Below, in pieces: positions 32,258 to 43,316 of a DNA stretch of 50,627 nucleotides. The notes under the pieces are model-generated. The model worked only from the letters and a program-made list of their open reading frames with translations, searched no databases and was not told the origin of the DNA. The first letter of the stretch is position 1; the number at the start of each line of letters is the position of its first letter. The DNA comes from Alphaproteobacteria bacterium (GTDB lineage: Bacteria; Pseudomonadota; Alphaproteobacteria; Rhodobacterales; Rhodobacteraceae). The translations under genes were made by a program, and so were the position numbers. The stretch spans positions 1 to 50,627 of the forward strand of contig QOQE01000013.1 of assembly GCA_003331935.1 (NCBI GenBank), written 5' to 3'.

Positions 32258-32334
32258 TGGTACCGATGGTTGGATTCGAACCAACGACCCCTAGATCCAC
32301 AATCTAGTGCTCTAACCAACTGAGCTACATCGGC
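32258..32334 (-). tRNA. tRNA-His (GTG) without G-1
   Basis: A full cloverleaf on the minus strand: acceptor GCCGATG/CATCGGT, D arm GCTC/GAGC, anticodon stem CTAGA/TCTAG with loop TTGTGGA (anticodon GTG), T arm GTTGG/CCAAC, then A73 and encoded CCA (32258-32260). The base before position 1 is A, so the usual G-1 of tRNA-His is not encoded. The first pair is G1-U72, and the discriminator is A, not C. This matches the divergent alphaproteobacterial tRNA-His type. Confidence 0.97.
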
Positions 32335-32527
32335 TTACAAAAGTGTCCGTAACTTGTAAGTTAAAAAAGAAAAAATTAATAGCTTTTTTTACAGACAAAA
32401 TTTTATTTGTGGAGTGATATAGCCCTCGTATAGCTCAATTGAACTTTTGCCAGGTCATAAGCTAATGAACTGAATTTGACTACGTATTTAAATAGTTGTT
32501 TAAATTTCACACAGATTATATATGGTC

Positions 32528-32694
32528 ATCTCGGTGAGTTCTGGCTTTCTAGTAAAAGTTTTATCCTAGTGGCCTTAAAATCTCGAAAGGGAGTTGGCTC
32601 TGTCATGGGTCGTGGCCTTTGATACCCGATGCCCACCTGTTAAATCAGGCTCTCGAGGATCAAACAAATACGGTTTCGCTGGTTCTCACTGTGT
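32528..32694 (+). ncRNA. ssrS: 6S RNA
   Basis: A region of about 165 bases directly upstream of the 5-formyl-THF cyclo-ligase gene, the classic place for 6S RNA, folds into one long hairpin. The outer stem pairs GTGAG (32534-32538) with CTCAC (32685-32689), the middle stem pairs CTCGA (32582-32586) with TCGAG (32653-32657), and the top stem pairs TGGGTCG (32606-32612) with CGATGCCCA (32627-32635, two bulged bases). The large unpaired areas between them form the open bubble that mimics a promoter and binds sigma-70 RNA polymerase. Ends are approximate. A TATATA-like -10 lies at 32517-32522. No other gene explains 32335-32712. Confidence 0.8.
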
Positions 32695-32712
32695 TTTAAT
32701 AGAGGTAGCTTC

Positions 32713-33288
32713 TTGTCAGAAACAGATAAAGTACAATGCAGAAAAATTGCTCTCGGCAAAAGAAGAGAACTCCACACTAACATAACTCATAATGAATATG
32801 GTCCAAACATCAGGCGCTTTTTTCGCAAATGGATTTTAAGAGAAAAAGCTGTTTCAGTTATTGGTTTATATTACCCTGTAAATAGCGAAATGAATCCTTT
32901 GAGCTTGATAGATATTCTTGAAACTCATGGTAAAACTATTTGTTTGCCAATAGTTATTGGCAAAAATCGCCCGCTTACATTCAAATCTTGGAGCCCTGGA
33001 AAGGATTTAGCAGAGGGTCATTATGGAATACCAGTGCCTGATAATGATAAAATTATGACTCCTGACCTGGTTATATGCCCTCTTCTTGCGTATGACGCCA
33101 AGGGGATGCGGCTAGGTTATGGAGGAGGGTTCTACGATCGAACAATAAGACATTTGCGTAAAAATAAACAAACGCGATATATGGGTCTTGCCTTTTCAGA
33201 ACAAAAAAGTTATCACGATTTACCATCAGAGACGCATGATGTTCCTTTGGACGCGGTTTTAACTGAAGCAGGAATAAGAAATTTTTGA
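32713..33288 (+). CDS. 5-formyltetrahydrofolate cyclo-ligase
   Basis: A 191-residue enzyme that converts 5-formyl-THF to 5,10-methenyl-THF with ATP. Family motifs include the N-terminal basic helix, VIGLYYPVNSEMNPL, GHYGIPVPD and the ATP/Mg-binding DAKGMRLGYGGGFYDRTI. C-terminal VPLDAVLTEAGI is typical. The start is TTG with GAGG seven bases upstream, only about 20 bases after the 6S RNA 3' end, so both are probably on one transcript. Starvation-related roles of 6S and this enzyme are linked in other bacteria by the same arrangement. Confidence 0.94.
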   Translation: MSETDKVQCRKIALGKRRELHTNITHNEYGPNIRRFFRKWILREKAVSVIGLYYPVNSEMNPLSLIDILETHGKTICLPIVIGKNRPLTFKSWSPGKDLAEGHYGIPVPDNDKIMTPDLVICPLLAYDAKGMRLGYGGGFYDRTIRHLRKNKQTRYMGLAFSEQKSYHDLPSETHDVPLDAVLTEAGIRNF

Positions 33289-33313
33289 ATATTGAAATGA
33301 AGAAACCTAAAGT

Positions 33314-34117
33314 ATGAAAATAGCTTTTTTCGGAGATATTGTTGGGAAAACGGGAAGAAAAAAATTAGAGACCAGCCTTCAACAATATGTTTCAGACGAA
33401 AAAATTGATTTTGTGGTAGCTAATGCAGAAAATGCCACGGCTGGAGCAGGGCTATCGGCAACTCATGCAGCAGATTTGCTTAAGATGTCAGTCGATTGTA
33501 TTACGTTGGGAGACCATGCTTATGATAACAAAGAACTTATCCCCTTTTTAGGGCATACAGAACGAGTAGTTAGACCAATTAATTATTCAGATGACTGTCC
33601 TGGACAGGGATTGCAGATATTTTCGGTTCATAACAAGAAAATTTTAGTGGTTCAGGTACTTGGCCGAGTCTTTATGAAAAAGAAATTCTTGGATCCATTT
33701 CCATTCTTAGAAAATATATTTTTTGAATATAAACTGGGGCTAAATATAGACTGTATAATTGTAGATGTACACGCTGAAGCAACCTCGGAAAAAATGGCCA
33801 TAGGCCATTTTTGTGACGGCAAAGCGAGTCTAGTGATTGGCACCCATACGCACGTTCCAACGGGAGATGCCAGAATTTTAGACAAAGGGACGGCATATCA
33901 ATCCGATGCTGGAATGTCTGGTGATTATAACAGTATCATTGGGATGGATAAAGCCGAACCAATGCGTCGATTTTTAACAAATCAAATTAGTGGAAGATTC
34001 ACACCAGCTGAGGGTGAGGCCACACTTTGCGGGGTTAGCGTGGAATTGAATGATAATGGTAAAGCAAACAAAATAAAAGTAATTAGAATTGGTGGAGTGT
34101 TGGGGTGTCTAGAGTAA
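33314..34117 (+). CDS. YmdB-family metallophosphoesterase
   Basis: A 267-residue calcineurin-like phosphoesterase of the YmdB/TIGR00282 family, with metal ligands in FFGDIVGKTGRK (Asp8), ANAENATAGAGLS, TLGDHAYDNKEL, IIVDVHAEATSEK and IGTHTHVPTGDA. Members hydrolyse 2',3'-cyclic nucleotides and influence RNA turnover. It lies 25 bases after the formyl-THF cyclo-ligase gene and before yebC, a conserved order in alphaproteobacteria. In this protein DHAYDN replaces the DHTWD(N) of many relatives. Confidence 0.93.
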   Translation: MKIAFFGDIVGKTGRKKLETSLQQYVSDEKIDFVVANAENATAGAGLSATHAADLLKMSVDCITLGDHAYDNKELIPFLGHTERVVRPINYSDDCPGQGLQIFSVHNKKILVVQVLGRVFMKKKFLDPFPFLENIFFEYKLGLNIDCIIVDVHAEATSEKMAIGHFCDGKASLVIGTHTHVPTGDARILDKGTAYQSDAGMSGDYNSIIGMDKAEPMRRFLTNQISGRFTPAEGEATLCGVSVELNDNGKANKIKVIRIGGVLGCLE

Positions 34118-34174
34118 TTATGATTAACAGTTTTTTTTGTTGTTTTATAAAAAAAATTTATGGTAGAAACACAC

Positions 34175-34921
34175 ATGGCTGGTCATAGCAAATGGGCAAA
34201 TATTCAGCATAGAAAAGGTCGGCAGGATGCGGCAAGATCTAAGTTGTTTTCTAAATTGTCTAAAGAAATAACTGTTGCAGCAAAGATGGGTGATCCTGAC
34301 CCAGACAAGAACCCCAGATTACGGTTGGCTGTAAGAGAGGCAAAATCTAACTCGGTACCCAAAGATGTTATCGATAGAGCAATTAAAAAGTCGCAAAGCG
34401 CAGATTTTGAAAATATGGACGAAATTCGTTATGAGGGATATGCCTCCGGTGGCATTGCCGTAATAGTTGAGGCATTAACAGACAACAGAAATAGAACAGC
34501 TTCTAACGTACGGTCGTTATTCACCAAATATGGAGGAAACCTTGGTGAAAGCGGAGCTGTTGGGTTCCTATTTGATCAGTGTGGCTTAATAGCATTTGAT
34601 TTAAAAGAACGAAGCGAAGATGAGGTTTTTGGAAAAGCAATTGAGGCAGGAGCAGATGATGTCGAGTTTTTCGATCAAAGAGCATTTGTTTATTGTCCCA
34701 CGGAAGAATTAAACACCATTGCAAACTTTATGGAGACAAGTGGTTTCGAAGATATAAGTAGTAAAATAATTTGGAAAGCAAAAGAACCTCTTAAAATAGG
34801 GTTCGAGCAATTGCAAAAAGTAGCGAAACTAATCGAGGCGTTAGAAGACGATGAAGACGTAAGATCGGTCACTAGTAACTTTGAAGCATCTGATGAAGAT
34901 CTTGAAGCTCTTTCAGGTTAG
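34175..34921 (+). CDS. yebC: YebC/PmpR-family transcription or translation regulator
   Basis: A 248-residue TACO1/YebC protein beginning [20 protein letters not shown], so ATG 34175 is chosen over the in-frame start at 34160. Other family features are [50 protein letters not shown] and [19 protein letters not shown]. The family binds DNA or ribosomes; recent work on relatives points to help with stalled translation. It follows ymdB with a 57-base gap containing a T-rich stretch but no clear hairpin. Confidence 0.96.
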   Translation: MAGHSKWANIQHRKGRQDAARSKLFSKLSKEITVAAKMGDPDPDKNPRLRLAVREAKSNSVPKDVIDRAIKKSQSADFENMDEIRYEGYASGGIAVIVEALTDNRNRTASNVRSLFTKYGGNLGESGAVGFLFDQCGLIAFDLKERSEDEVFGKAIEAGADDVEFFDQRAFVYCPTEELNTIANFMETSGFEDISSKIIWKAKEPLKIGFEQLQKVAKLIEALEDDEDVRSVTSNFEASDEDLEALSG

Positions 34922-34959
34922 AAAATATATAACGTAACTTTATTCAGATAGGAGCTATT

Positions 34960-36492
34960 TTGGAAAACATTTTACAACAGCTTGAGAAACGCCGAAAAGA
35001 TGCGCGGCTTGGCGGAGGCGAAAAACGAGTTGAAGCACAGCATCAAAAAGGAAAACTCACGGCAAGGGAACGAGTAGAAGTTCTGCTTGATAGGAATTCG
35101 TTTGAAGAGTTTGATATGTTTGTTACTCATAACTGTACTGATTTTGGTATGGAAACCCAAAAAATACCAGGTGATGGTGTTATAACTGGATGGGGTACCA
35201 TTAACGGTAGATTGGTATATGTTTTTAGCCAAGATTTCACTGTCTTAGGTGGGTCTTTGTCGGAAAGCCATGCAAAAAAGATTTGTAAGATTATGGATAT
35301 GGCAGTTCAAAATAGGGCGCCAGTTATAGGATTGAATGATAGTGGTGGTGCCAGGATACAAGAAGGGGTTGCTTCCCTCGCAGGGTATGCGGAGGTATTC
35401 AAGAGAAATACTCTCGCATCGGGAGTTATTCCGCAAATTAGTGTCATTATGGGCCCGTGTGCTGGGGGAGCAGTTTACTCACCAGCCATGACGGATTTTA
35501 TTTTTATGGTAAAAAACTCAAGCTATATGTTCGTGACAGGTCCAGATGTAGTGAAAGCTGTTACAAATGAGGTGGTAACCGCAGAGGAACTTGGTGGAGC
35601 AAAAACACACACCAGTAAATCAAGTGTTGCTGACGCCGCCTATGACAATGACATTATCGTACTCAAACAAGTGCGACGGTTTTTTGATTTCATTCCACTT
35701 AATAATACTGATAAGTGCCCTGCAATAAAAGTGTATGACTCGATATATCGCTCGGAAAATTCTCTCGATACGTTGGTCCCTCAAAATCCTAATACACCAT
35801 ATGATATGAAGGAGTTGATCCTGAAAATAGCTGACGAGAATGACTTCTTTGAAATTCAGAAGGAATTTGCAAAGAATATTCTTGCTGGTTTTATAAGGAT
35901 AAACGGATCAACGGTTGGAGTTGTCGCAAATCAGCCAATGGTGTTAGCAGGATGCCTTGATATAGATAGTTCCCGTAAAGCTGCACGATTTGTTCGCTTT
36001 TGCGATGCGTTTGAGATACCGATATTAACATTTGTGGATGTTCCTGGGTTTCTTCCGGGTACATCACAGGAATATGGAGGTGTCATAAAGCATGGTGCGA
36101 AACTTTTGTTTGCTTACGCAGAAGCTACCGTGCCGAAAGTTACTGTTATTACCAGAAAAGCATACGGTGGTGCATATGATGTTATGTCTTCTAAGCACCT
36201 CAGAGGCGATTTCAATTATGCATGGCCAACCGCTGAGATTGCGGTCATGGGTGCAAAGGGAGCTGTGGAGATAATCCATAGAGCTGATCTTAGCGATGTA
36301 AACAAACTTGAAGATCATAGAAAGGTATATGAAGAGAGATTCGCTAACCCGTTTGTTGCAGCCGAGAAAGGGTTTATAGATGAAGTTATCATGCCAAGAA
36401 ATACAAGAAGGAGAATTTCAAAGGCCTTTGCCAGCTTGAGGAATAAAAAATTATCTAATCCTCTGAAAAAACATGACAATATTCCACTATAG
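34960..36492 (+). CDS. pccB: Propionyl-CoA carboxylase beta subunit
   Basis: The 510-residue carboxyltransferase subunit of propionyl-CoA carboxylase (propionyl-CoA to methylmalonyl-CoA). Motifs include [67 protein letters not shown] (first oxyanion hole), [16 protein letters not shown] and [15 protein letters not shown]. Length equals alphaproteobacterial PccB. The start is TTG, five bases after AGGAG. It is the first gene of the propionate operon pccB-ORF-pccA-mcm-maeB-prpE. Confidence 0.96.
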   Translation: MENILQQLEKRRKDARLGGGEKRVEAQHQKGKLTARERVEVLLDRNSFEEFDMFVTHNCTDFGMETQKIPGDGVITGWGTINGRLVYVFSQDFTVLGGSLSESHAKKICKIMDMAVQNRAPVIGLNDSGGARIQEGVASLAGYAEVFKRNTLASGVIPQISVIMGPCAGGAVYSPAMTDFIFMVKNSSYMFVTGPDVVKAVTNEVVTAEELGGAKTHTSKSSVADAAYDNDIIVLKQVRRFFDFIPLNNTDKCPAIKVYDSIYRSENSLDTLVPQNPNTPYDMKELILKIADENDFFEIQKEFAKNILAGFIRINGSTVGVVANQPMVLAGCLDIDSSRKAARFVRFCDAFEIPILTFVDVPGFLPGTSQEYGGVIKHGAKLLFAYAEATVPKVTVITRKAYGGAYDVMSSKHLRGDFNYAWPTAEIAVMGAKGAVEIIHRADLSDVNKLEDHRKVYEERFANPFVAAEKGFIDEVIMPRNTRRRISKAFASLRNKKLSNPLKKHDNIPL

Positions 36493-36548
36493 AGAGGCAC
36501 GATATTTATAAGCACAGAGGATTTCCATCAGGAATAAAGCAGACTAAG

Positions 36549-36848
36549 GTGCATTTTACTATAAGGCGCGAAAACAAGGTTGAACCCGCTAAGATTTTCA
36601 GAAGAGAAAGGTATGCAGATCGACGAAAAAATGACATAATTGCTGACACGGTTTTTCTTTCTCACCTTATTGATTTCTTCGGGGACAAACCATTTGCTAG
36701 AGGAAACCTTGATGCAGGGAGAATTAGCTGGTTGTTCGATAGGGAGATTAAAAGTGCAGAAAAAAGCTTCAACCCAAAATCGTATGAGGCTCTTTTAATA
36801 TTGGATTTTAAAGAAATAGAAAAAAATTTTCCGAATATAATAAAATAA
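36549..36848 (+). CDS. Unknown 99-residue protein between pccB and pccA
   Basis: A small basic protein (about 25 Lys/Arg in 99) with a GTG start (36549) and no strong ribosome site. Its middle part DTVFLSHLIDFFGDKPFARG and the segment LDAGRISWLFDREIKSAE look helical. No membrane segment or domain is recognised. It lies inside the propionate operon, three bases before pccA, so it is probably co-translated. A role in holoenzyme assembly or biotinylation is speculation. Confidence 0.55.
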   Translation: MHFTIRRENKVEPAKIFRRERYADRRKNDIIADTVFLSHLIDFFGDKPFARGNLDAGRISWLFDREIKSAEKSFNPKSYEALLILDFKEIEKNFPNIIK

Positions 36849-36851
36849 TGG

Positions 36852-38855
36852 ATGAAAATGTTTAATAAAATACTTGTTGCAAACAGAGGTGAGATCGCTT
36901 GTCGTGTAATAAAGTCGGCTCAAGGTATGGGCATAAAAGCAGTAGCTGTTTATTCGGATGCGGATAGATATTCTCCTCATACTCTCATCGCGGATGAAGC
37001 TATCCATATCGGAGAAAGTCCTGCTCAAAGTTCATACCTCGATAAAGAAAAAATTATTTCAGCAATGAAACAAACAGGTGCAGAAGCGGTTCATCCAGGA
37101 TATGGATTTCTTTCAGAAAATTCAGATTTTGCCAGAGAGGTAGAGAAGAATAATTTTATTTTTATTGGACCTCCGAGCTCAGCGATAGACTCGATGGGTG
37201 ATAAAATATCATCAAAAAAAATTGCTGAAGAAGCAGGTGTATCTATTGTACCTGGATTTCTAGGTGAAATTTCTGACGAAAAACAAGGTGCTAAAATCGC
37301 ATCGGATATTGGATTTCCCATATTAATTAAAGCATCTGCAGGAGGCGGTGGAAAGGGTATGAGAGTTGTTGGTTCCGAGAGCGATTTAAAACAAAGCCTT
37401 ATTTCCTCCCAAAATGAGGCGGAGAAATCCTTTGGTGACAAAAGAGTTTTTATAGAGAAATATATAACCAATCCTAGGCATATTGAGATCCAAGTTATAG
37501 CTGATAAGTTTGGAAATTGTTTGTATCTTGGAGAGAGGGAATGTTCGATCCAAAGAAGAAATCAGAAGGTAATTGAAGAGGCGCCGAGTGCTTTCCTCGA
37601 TAGTCAGCTAAGAAAAAAAATGGGAGAGCAGGCAGTTAGCTTGGCAAAAGCTGTAAATTATAGTTCTGCTGGAACGGTAGAGTTTATAGTTGATGAAGAA
37701 AAGAATTTTTATTTTTTAGAAATGAATACCCGGTTACAAGTAGAGCACCCGGTTACAGAACTCGTAACAGGTCTAGATCTTGTGGAGTTAATGATTAAGG
37801 TTGCTTTTGGCGAGCAATTGAAGTTATCGCAAGAGGAAATTACATTAAAGGGCTGGGCTTTGGAAAGCAGAATATATGCTGAAGATCCTTACCGAAATTT
37901 TCTGCCCTCCACAGGTAGACTGACAAAGTTTAAACCTCCACAAGAGACAAGTTGCGGTGATAAAGTAATCAGAAATGATTGTGGAGTAAATGAGGGTGGA
38001 GAAATTAGTATTTATTATGATCCTATGATATCCAAATTATGTTCTTGGGGAAAAACTAGAGAAGAGGCTATTTCTTTTATGCAGGCGGCTTTGGATGAAT
38101 ATCAAATAGAAGGCATTGGACAAAATATACCGTTTTTGCATAGTGTTTATAGAAACCAAGATTTCTGCGCAGGAAATATTTCTACTGCATTTATTGAAAA
38201 CAACTATCCAGAAGGTTTTAAAGGCGAGGCTCTTACTGAAGAGGAGCGCAGCAAACTTGCTGCTTTAGTGACTTTTGCATACCATACGAAAGATTCAAGA
38301 GATCAAGCAATTTCAGGAAGACTTGACCCCTTTCAAGAAAATGCAGATGGAGAATACGCAATAAAATTTGAAGATCAATGGTTATCTACTAAAGTCCAGA
38401 AACACGACGATGAACAGATCGTAAATGTAGATGATTTAGAGTTAAGATTTGTAACTAGCTGGAAGCCAGGGGATACACTGATAAAGGCTGAATTTAACAA
38501 AAATACTATAGTTGCAAGATTAAGGTTTCAAGACCAAGGAATTGCGGTAGAGTATCGGGGCTCTTTGAATACCGTGGTTGTTTGTAACGAATATGAGAAG
38601 GAGCTATTTAAATTCATTAAGGAACCGGAAGTTATTGATACATCAAAATTTCTTTTATGCCCTATGCCAGGGCTCTTGGTATCGATGGGTGTAAACGAGG
38701 GCGATGCTATTGAAGAAGGTCAAATTTTATGTTCCGTTGAAGCAATGAAGATGGAGAATGTGTTCAGAGCAGAAAAAAAAGGTATAGTTAAAAAAGTCAA
38801 CGCGGCAGCCGGCGATAGTTTGGCAGTAGATGATATTATTATAGAGTTTGAGTAG
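36852..38855 (+). CDS. pccA: Propionyl-CoA carboxylase alpha subunit (biotin carboxylase)
   Basis: The 667-residue subunit contains biotin carboxylase (1-450: [36 protein letters not shown] loop, [14 protein letters not shown]), a BT-like linker (about 455-590) and the biotinyl domain with EAMKMEN, in which Lys633 is 34 residues from the end. It works with PccB. ATG 36852 is followed by ATG 36858, which would give the more usual start MFNKIL. Length matches alphaproteobacterial PccA. It leads directly into methylmalonyl-CoA mutase, eight bases away. Confidence 0.96.
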   Translation: MKMFNKILVANRGEIACRVIKSAQGMGIKAVAVYSDADRYSPHTLIADEAIHIGESPAQSSYLDKEKIISAMKQTGAEAVHPGYGFLSENSDFAREVEKNNFIFIGPPSSAIDSMGDKISSKKIAEEAGVSIVPGFLGEISDEKQGAKIASDIGFPILIKASAGGGGKGMRVVGSESDLKQSLISSQNEAEKSFGDKRVFIEKYITNPRHIEIQVIADKFGNCLYLGERECSIQRRNQKVIEEAPSAFLDSQLRKKMGEQAVSLAKAVNYSSAGTVEFIVDEEKNFYFLEMNTRLQVEHPVTELVTGLDLVELMIKVAFGEQLKLSQEEITLKGWALESRIYAEDPYRNFLPSTGRLTKFKPPQETSCGDKVIRNDCGVNEGGEISIYYDPMISKLCSWGKTREEAISFMQAALDEYQIEGIGQNIPFLHSVYRNQDFCAGNISTAFIENNYPEGFKGEALTEEERSKLAALVTFAYHTKDSRDQAISGRLDPFQENADGEYAIKFEDQWLSTKVQKHDDEQIVNVDDLELRFVTSWKPGDTLIKAEFNKNTIVARLRFQDQGIAVEYRGSLNTVVVCNEYEKELFKFIKEPEVIDTSKFLLCPMPGLLVSMGVNEGDAIEEGQILCSVEAMKMENVFRAEKKGIVKKVNAAAGDSLAVDDIIIEFE

Positions 38856-38863
38856 GGTGTAGC

Positions 38864-41008
38864 ATGGAGGACAAAAAACTTTCTGACTGGAAGGATTTAG
38901 CTGAAAAAGAACTTAGAGGTAAAAAGTTAGACACCCTTAATGTGAAAACAGCAGAGGGTATAGAGATAAAACCTCTTTATACTGCAAGTGATATTCAAGG
39001 GCTTGACTATTTAAATAGCGTTCCTGGTAAGGAGCCCTTTGTGAGGGGACCAAGAGCAACCATGTATACAGGAAGACCGTGGACGATAAGACAGTATGCT
39101 GGCTTTTCCACGGCTGCGGAGAGTAATGAGTTTTATAGAAAAAACCTCGCAGCAGGACAAAAAGGGGTATCGGTAGCGTTCGACCTAGCCACTCACCGTG
39201 GATACGACAGTGATCATCCAAGAGTTGAAGGAGATGTAGGGAAAGCTGGTGTTGCAATTGACTCAGTTGAGGATATGAAGATCTTGTTTGACGGTATTCC
39301 ATTGGATAAAATGTCTGTTTCTATGACAATGAATGGAGCTGTTATACCTATAATGGCAAATTTTATTGTTGCCGGAGAAGAACAAGGAGTGCCAATAGAA
39401 AAGTTAACAGGTACTATCCAGAATGATATATTAAAGGAGTTTATGGTTAGAAATACCTATATCTATCCTCCCGAACCGTCTATGAAGTTGATAGCTGATA
39501 TAATAGAATATACCAGTAAAGAGATGCCAAAATTCAATTCTATTTCAATATCTGGTTATCATATGCAAGAAGCTGGGGCTAATTTGGTCCAGGAATTAGC
39601 ATTTACATTGGCTGATGGAAAAGAATACATTCGAGCAGCCTTGTCCAAGGGTTTAAACATTGATGATTTTGCAGGAAGGCTGTCGTTCTTTTTTGCAATT
39701 GGTATGAATTTCTTTATGGAAGTTGCGAAACTTAGAGCTGCTAGAATATTATGGGCGAGGATTGTAAAGGAATTTAATCCGAAACAGACCAGCTCACTGA
39801 TGCTAAGAACACATTGCCAAACTTCTGGGGTAAGCTTGCAGGAACAGGACCCTTATAACAATGTTGTAAGAACAGCATATGAGGCATTAGCAGCTGTGCT
39901 AGGCGGAACCCAAAGCCTTCACACTAATGCTCTAGATGAAGCCATTGCTTTGCCTACCGAATTCTCAGCAAAAATTGCCAGAAACACACAATTAATTCTT
40001 CAGGAAGAGCTTGGAATCACCAATGTCGTAGATCCTCTTGCTGGTAGTTATTATGTCGAAACTCTGACTAATGAACTTTGTGAAAAGGCATGGGCACAGA
40101 TCGACGAAATTGAAAAATTGGGAGGTATGACTAAGGCGGTTGAACTTGGCTTGCCAAAGAGAAGAATTGAAGAATCTGCGGCAGTGCGACAGGCTAAGGT
40201 AGATAGTGGTGAAGAAGTCATCGTAGGAGTGAATAAATACGTTGGAGATGAAGAGCAAAACATCGAAGTAAGAGATGTGGACAACTTTAAAGTTCGCCTT
40301 GAGCAGATTGAAAGACTAAAGGAAATAAGAAATAGTAGAGATGAAGAGAAATGCAACGCAGCACTAAATAAGATAAAGGTTGCAGCAAGAGACGGTACGG
40401 GAAATATACTGGCATTGGCAATCGATGCTGCAAGAGAACGTGCCACCGTAGGAGAAATTTCATATGCTTTAGAAGAAGTGTATACTAGGTACTCAACCAC
40501 AAGTGAGGTTGGAAAAGGACAATATGTCAAGTCTTTTAAAAATAAAGAAGAGATTGAACAGACAATAGACCTTGTAGACAGTTTTACTAAAATGGAGGGT
40601 AGGAGCCCTAGAATGTTAGTTGTAAAAATGGGACAAGATGGACATGACCGAGGAGCTAAAGTTATCGCTTCAGCTTTTATCGATTTCGGATTTGATGTAA
40701 AAGTTGGTCCTCTATTTCAAACGCCATCTGAAGCAGCAGAGGACGCCATGAAAGGGGGCTTCGATATCATTGGTATTTCAACACAGGCAGCAGGTCATAA
40801 AACACTTGCCCCACAATTAATTCAAGAGCTGGAAAAGAGAAATGGACAAAATATACTAGTAATATGTGGGGGTGTTATTCCACAAAAAGATCACAAATTC
40901 TTGGAAGAATCAGGAGTAAGTGCAATATTTGGACCTGGTACTAATGTTCCTAAAGCAGCAGACGAGATAATTCAGTTGTTGTTTAATAAAAAAGGTCGCA
41001 ACCACTAA
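38864..41008 (+). CDS. Methylmalonyl-CoA mutase (B12-dependent)
   Basis: A 714-residue single-chain mutase that isomerises (R)-methylmalonyl-CoA to succinyl-CoA with adenosylcobalamin. The N-terminal TIM barrel has [32 protein letters not shown], and [19 protein letters not shown]. The C-terminal B12 domain has the DxHxxG motif in [11 protein letters not shown], His594 being the lower axial ligand, followed by [12 protein letters not shown]. Length is typical. The cofactor chaperone MeaB and the epimerase are not in the window. It is followed by maeB with a 15-base gap. Confidence 0.97.
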   Translation: MEDKKLSDWKDLAEKELRGKKLDTLNVKTAEGIEIKPLYTASDIQGLDYLNSVPGKEPFVRGPRATMYTGRPWTIRQYAGFSTAAESNEFYRKNLAAGQKGVSVAFDLATHRGYDSDHPRVEGDVGKAGVAIDSVEDMKILFDGIPLDKMSVSMTMNGAVIPIMANFIVAGEEQGVPIEKLTGTIQNDILKEFMVRNTYIYPPEPSMKLIADIIEYTSKEMPKFNSISISGYHMQEAGANLVQELAFTLADGKEYIRAALSKGLNIDDFAGRLSFFFAIGMNFFMEVAKLRAARILWARIVKEFNPKQTSSLMLRTHCQTSGVSLQEQDPYNNVVRTAYEALAAVLGGTQSLHTNALDEAIALPTEFSAKIARNTQLILQEELGITNVVDPLAGSYYVETLTNELCEKAWAQIDEIEKLGGMTKAVELGLPKRRIEESAAVRQAKVDSGEEVIVGVNKYVGDEEQNIEVRDVDNFKVRLEQIERLKEIRNSRDEEKCNAALNKIKVAARDGTGNILALAIDAARERATVGEISYALEEVYTRYSTTSEVGKGQYVKSFKNKEEIEQTIDLVDSFTKMEGRSPRMLVVKMGQDGHDRGAKVIASAFIDFGFDVKVGPLFQTPSEAAEDAMKGGFDIIGISTQAAGHKTLAPQLIQELEKRNGQNILVICGGVIPQKDHKFLEESGVSAIFGPGTNVPKAADEIIQLLFNKKGRNH

Positions 41009-41023
41009 CTTAAAGAGGAAAAA

Positions 41024-43303
41024 TTGGCAAGAAACTCGAAAGAAAATAGTTCTAAAAAGGCCGCGCTTGACTATCATGAATTTCCACAACCCGGTAAGCT
41101 GGAAATTAGAGCGACAAAGCCTTTGGCTAATCAAAGAGATCTTTCAAGGGCATATTCGCCTGGAGTTGCTGACGCTTGTTTGGAAATAAAGGAGGATGAA
41201 AACACTGCTTCCAAGTATACTTCGAAAGGAAATCTAGTTGCAGTAATTTCAAACGGAACGGCTGTTTTAGGTTTAGGTAATATTGGACCCAGTGCTTCAA
41301 AGCCTGTGATGGAGGGGAAGGCCGTCCTATTTAAGAAATTTGCAAATATTGACTGTTTTGATATTGAAGTTAAGGAAGATAACCCACAGAAACTAGCCGA
41401 GATAGTAGCATCTTTAGAGCCAACTTTTGGTGCAATAAATTTAGAGGATATTAAAGCACCAGACTGTTTTGAAGTTGAGAGACTTTGTAAAGAAAAGATG
41501 AAAATACCTGTTTTCCATGACGATCAACATGGAACAGCTATTGTGGTGGGGGCAGCAGCGGTCAACGCAATCGAGCTCTCACAGAGGAAAATTGAAAGCA
41601 CTAAAATCGTTGCAGTAGGGGCGGGCGCGTCAGGAATAGCATGCTTGGAAATGTTGGTTAAACTTGGTGTAAAAAGAGAAAATATATGGCTATGCGATAG
41701 TAAGGGCCTAATTACTAAAAATAGAAGTGAAATAAACGAAGAGAAAAAAAGATTTGCTCAAGATAGTCAATTTTCTAAATTAGATGATGTTATTGAAAAC
41801 TGTGACCTGTTTCTAGGACTTTCAGGGCCGGGAGTATTAACAAGTGAAATGGTTCTCAGAATGAGCGAGCAACCAATAATATTTGCTCTTGCAAACCCTG
41901 ATCCAGAAATCAATCCAGCTGATGCGCTAAAGGTGGCACCTAATGCGCTAATAGCAACTGGTAGGTCTGATTATCCAAATCAAGTAAATAACGTTTTATG
42001 TTTTCCTTTTATTTTTAGAGGAGCTCTTGATGTTGGAGCGACACAAATAAATGATGAGATGAAATTAGCGTGTATACACGCCATTGCAAATCTGGCGAGA
42101 CAGACTTCAACAGCTGAAACTGTGGAAGCATACCAAGGAGAGATTTTAAAATTTGGTAAAGAGTATCTTATTCCTAAACCCTTTGACCCAAGACTATTAC
42201 CAAATGTTGCAGCAGCCGTAGCAGAGGCTGCAATGAAAAGTGGGGTTGCTTCTCGGCCTTTGAAAGATCTAGAGGCTTACAAACTCAAGTTGGAAGGGTC
42301 AGTTTACAAATCGACGATCTTAATGAAGCCTGTGTTTGAAGCTGCAAAAACATCGTCGCGCAAGATAGTGTTTGCTGAAGGCGAAGATGAGAGAACTCTC
42401 AGGACTGCCTTAGCCTTGTTGGAAGAAACCAATGATAAACCTATACTTATTGGTCGTCCGGAAGTAGTCGAAAATAGAATTGAGAGATATGGATTGCCGC
42501 TAGTACACGGCAAGGATTTTGAACTAGTAAATCCTCAGAATGATCCCAGATTTAGAGAATATTGGGAAGCATATCTAGAAATAATGGAAAGAAAAGGCGT
42601 GACCCCTGCTTTAGCTAGAGCAATTATGAGAACAAATACGACAGCTATAGGAGCCATTATGGTTAAGCGAGGCGAAGCCGATAGCTTGATTTGTGGTACG
42701 TTTGGACAGTATTTATGGCACCTAAAATATATAGAGGAAATCTTAGCCGGCGGTGACTTGAAGCCTGTCGGCGCTTTGTCAATGATGATATTGGAGTCAG
42801 ACGTTTTATTTGTAGCTGATTGCAATATCCATCCAAATCCTACCGCAGGTGAAATAGCGGAGATTGTTATTGGAGCAGCACGTCACACAAAACGTTTTGG
42901 TGTAGTACCCAAAATAGCTCTTTGTTCACACTCTCAATTTGGTAGTTTAGATACCGACTCAGGTAGAAAAATGAGAGAGGCTCTTGACATTCTTGGTAGC
43001 AAAAAATTGGATTTTTTATATGAAGGTGAAATGCATTCTGACTCAGCACTCGATGAGGATTTAAGACAAAGAATTTTTACAGGTAGTAGATTTTCTGGTG
43101 CAGCGAACGTATTGGTATTTAGCAATATAGATGCGGCGAGTGGTGTACGTAATATTTTAAAAATGAGATCTAACGGTATTGAGGTTGGGCCTATTCTCAT
43201 GGGGATGGGTAATAAGGCACATATTGTGAGCCCCTCTATAACTACAAGAGGGCTTTTAAATATATCAGCCCTAGCAGGGACGCCTGTGCAAATTTATGGC
43301 TAG
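41024..43303 (+). CDS. maeB: NADP-malic enzyme with phosphotransacetylase domain
   Basis: A 759-residue fusion. The malic enzyme part (about 1-430) carries RDLSRAYSPGVADACLEI, FHDDQHGTAIVVGAA and VAVGAGASGIACLEM (NADP-binding). The second part (about 440-759) is a Pta-like domain with KIVFAEGEDERTLRTALAL, which usually acts as an acetyl-CoA-sensing regulator rather than an active enzyme. It decarboxylates malate to pyruvate. Its place in the propionate operon supplies a route from succinyl-CoA via malate to pyruvate. The start is TTG with AGAGGA close before it. Confidence 0.96.
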   Translation: MARNSKENSSKKAALDYHEFPQPGKLEIRATKPLANQRDLSRAYSPGVADACLEIKEDENTASKYTSKGNLVAVISNGTAVLGLGNIGPSASKPVMEGKAVLFKKFANIDCFDIEVKEDNPQKLAEIVASLEPTFGAINLEDIKAPDCFEVERLCKEKMKIPVFHDDQHGTAIVVGAAAVNAIELSQRKIESTKIVAVGAGASGIACLEMLVKLGVKRENIWLCDSKGLITKNRSEINEEKKRFAQDSQFSKLDDVIENCDLFLGLSGPGVLTSEMVLRMSEQPIIFALANPDPEINPADALKVAPNALIATGRSDYPNQVNNVLCFPFIFRGALDVGATQINDEMKLACIHAIANLARQTSTAETVEAYQGEILKFGKEYLIPKPFDPRLLPNVAAAVAEAAMKSGVASRPLKDLEAYKLKLEGSVYKSTILMKPVFEAAKTSSRKIVFAEGEDERTLRTALALLEETNDKPILIGRPEVVENRIERYGLPLVHGKDFELVNPQNDPRFREYWEAYLEIMERKGVTPALARAIMRTNTTAIGAIMVKRGEADSLICGTFGQYLWHLKYIEEILAGGDLKPVGALSMMILESDVLFVADCNIHPNPTAGEIAEIVIGAARHTKRFGVVPKIALCSHSQFGSLDTDSGRKMREALDILGSKKLDFLYEGEMHSDSALDEDLRQRIFTGSRFSGAANVLVFSNIDAASGVRNILKMRSNGIEVGPILMGMGNKAHIVSPSITTRGLLNISALAGTPVQIYG

Positions 43304-43316
43304 CTAGGAGGGTTAA

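Noticed and set aside
32594-32785. 63-residue open frame on the plus strand
   Set aside because: It lies inside the 6S RNA hairpin and overlaps the start of the formyl-THF cyclo-ligase gene; its sequence matches no family.
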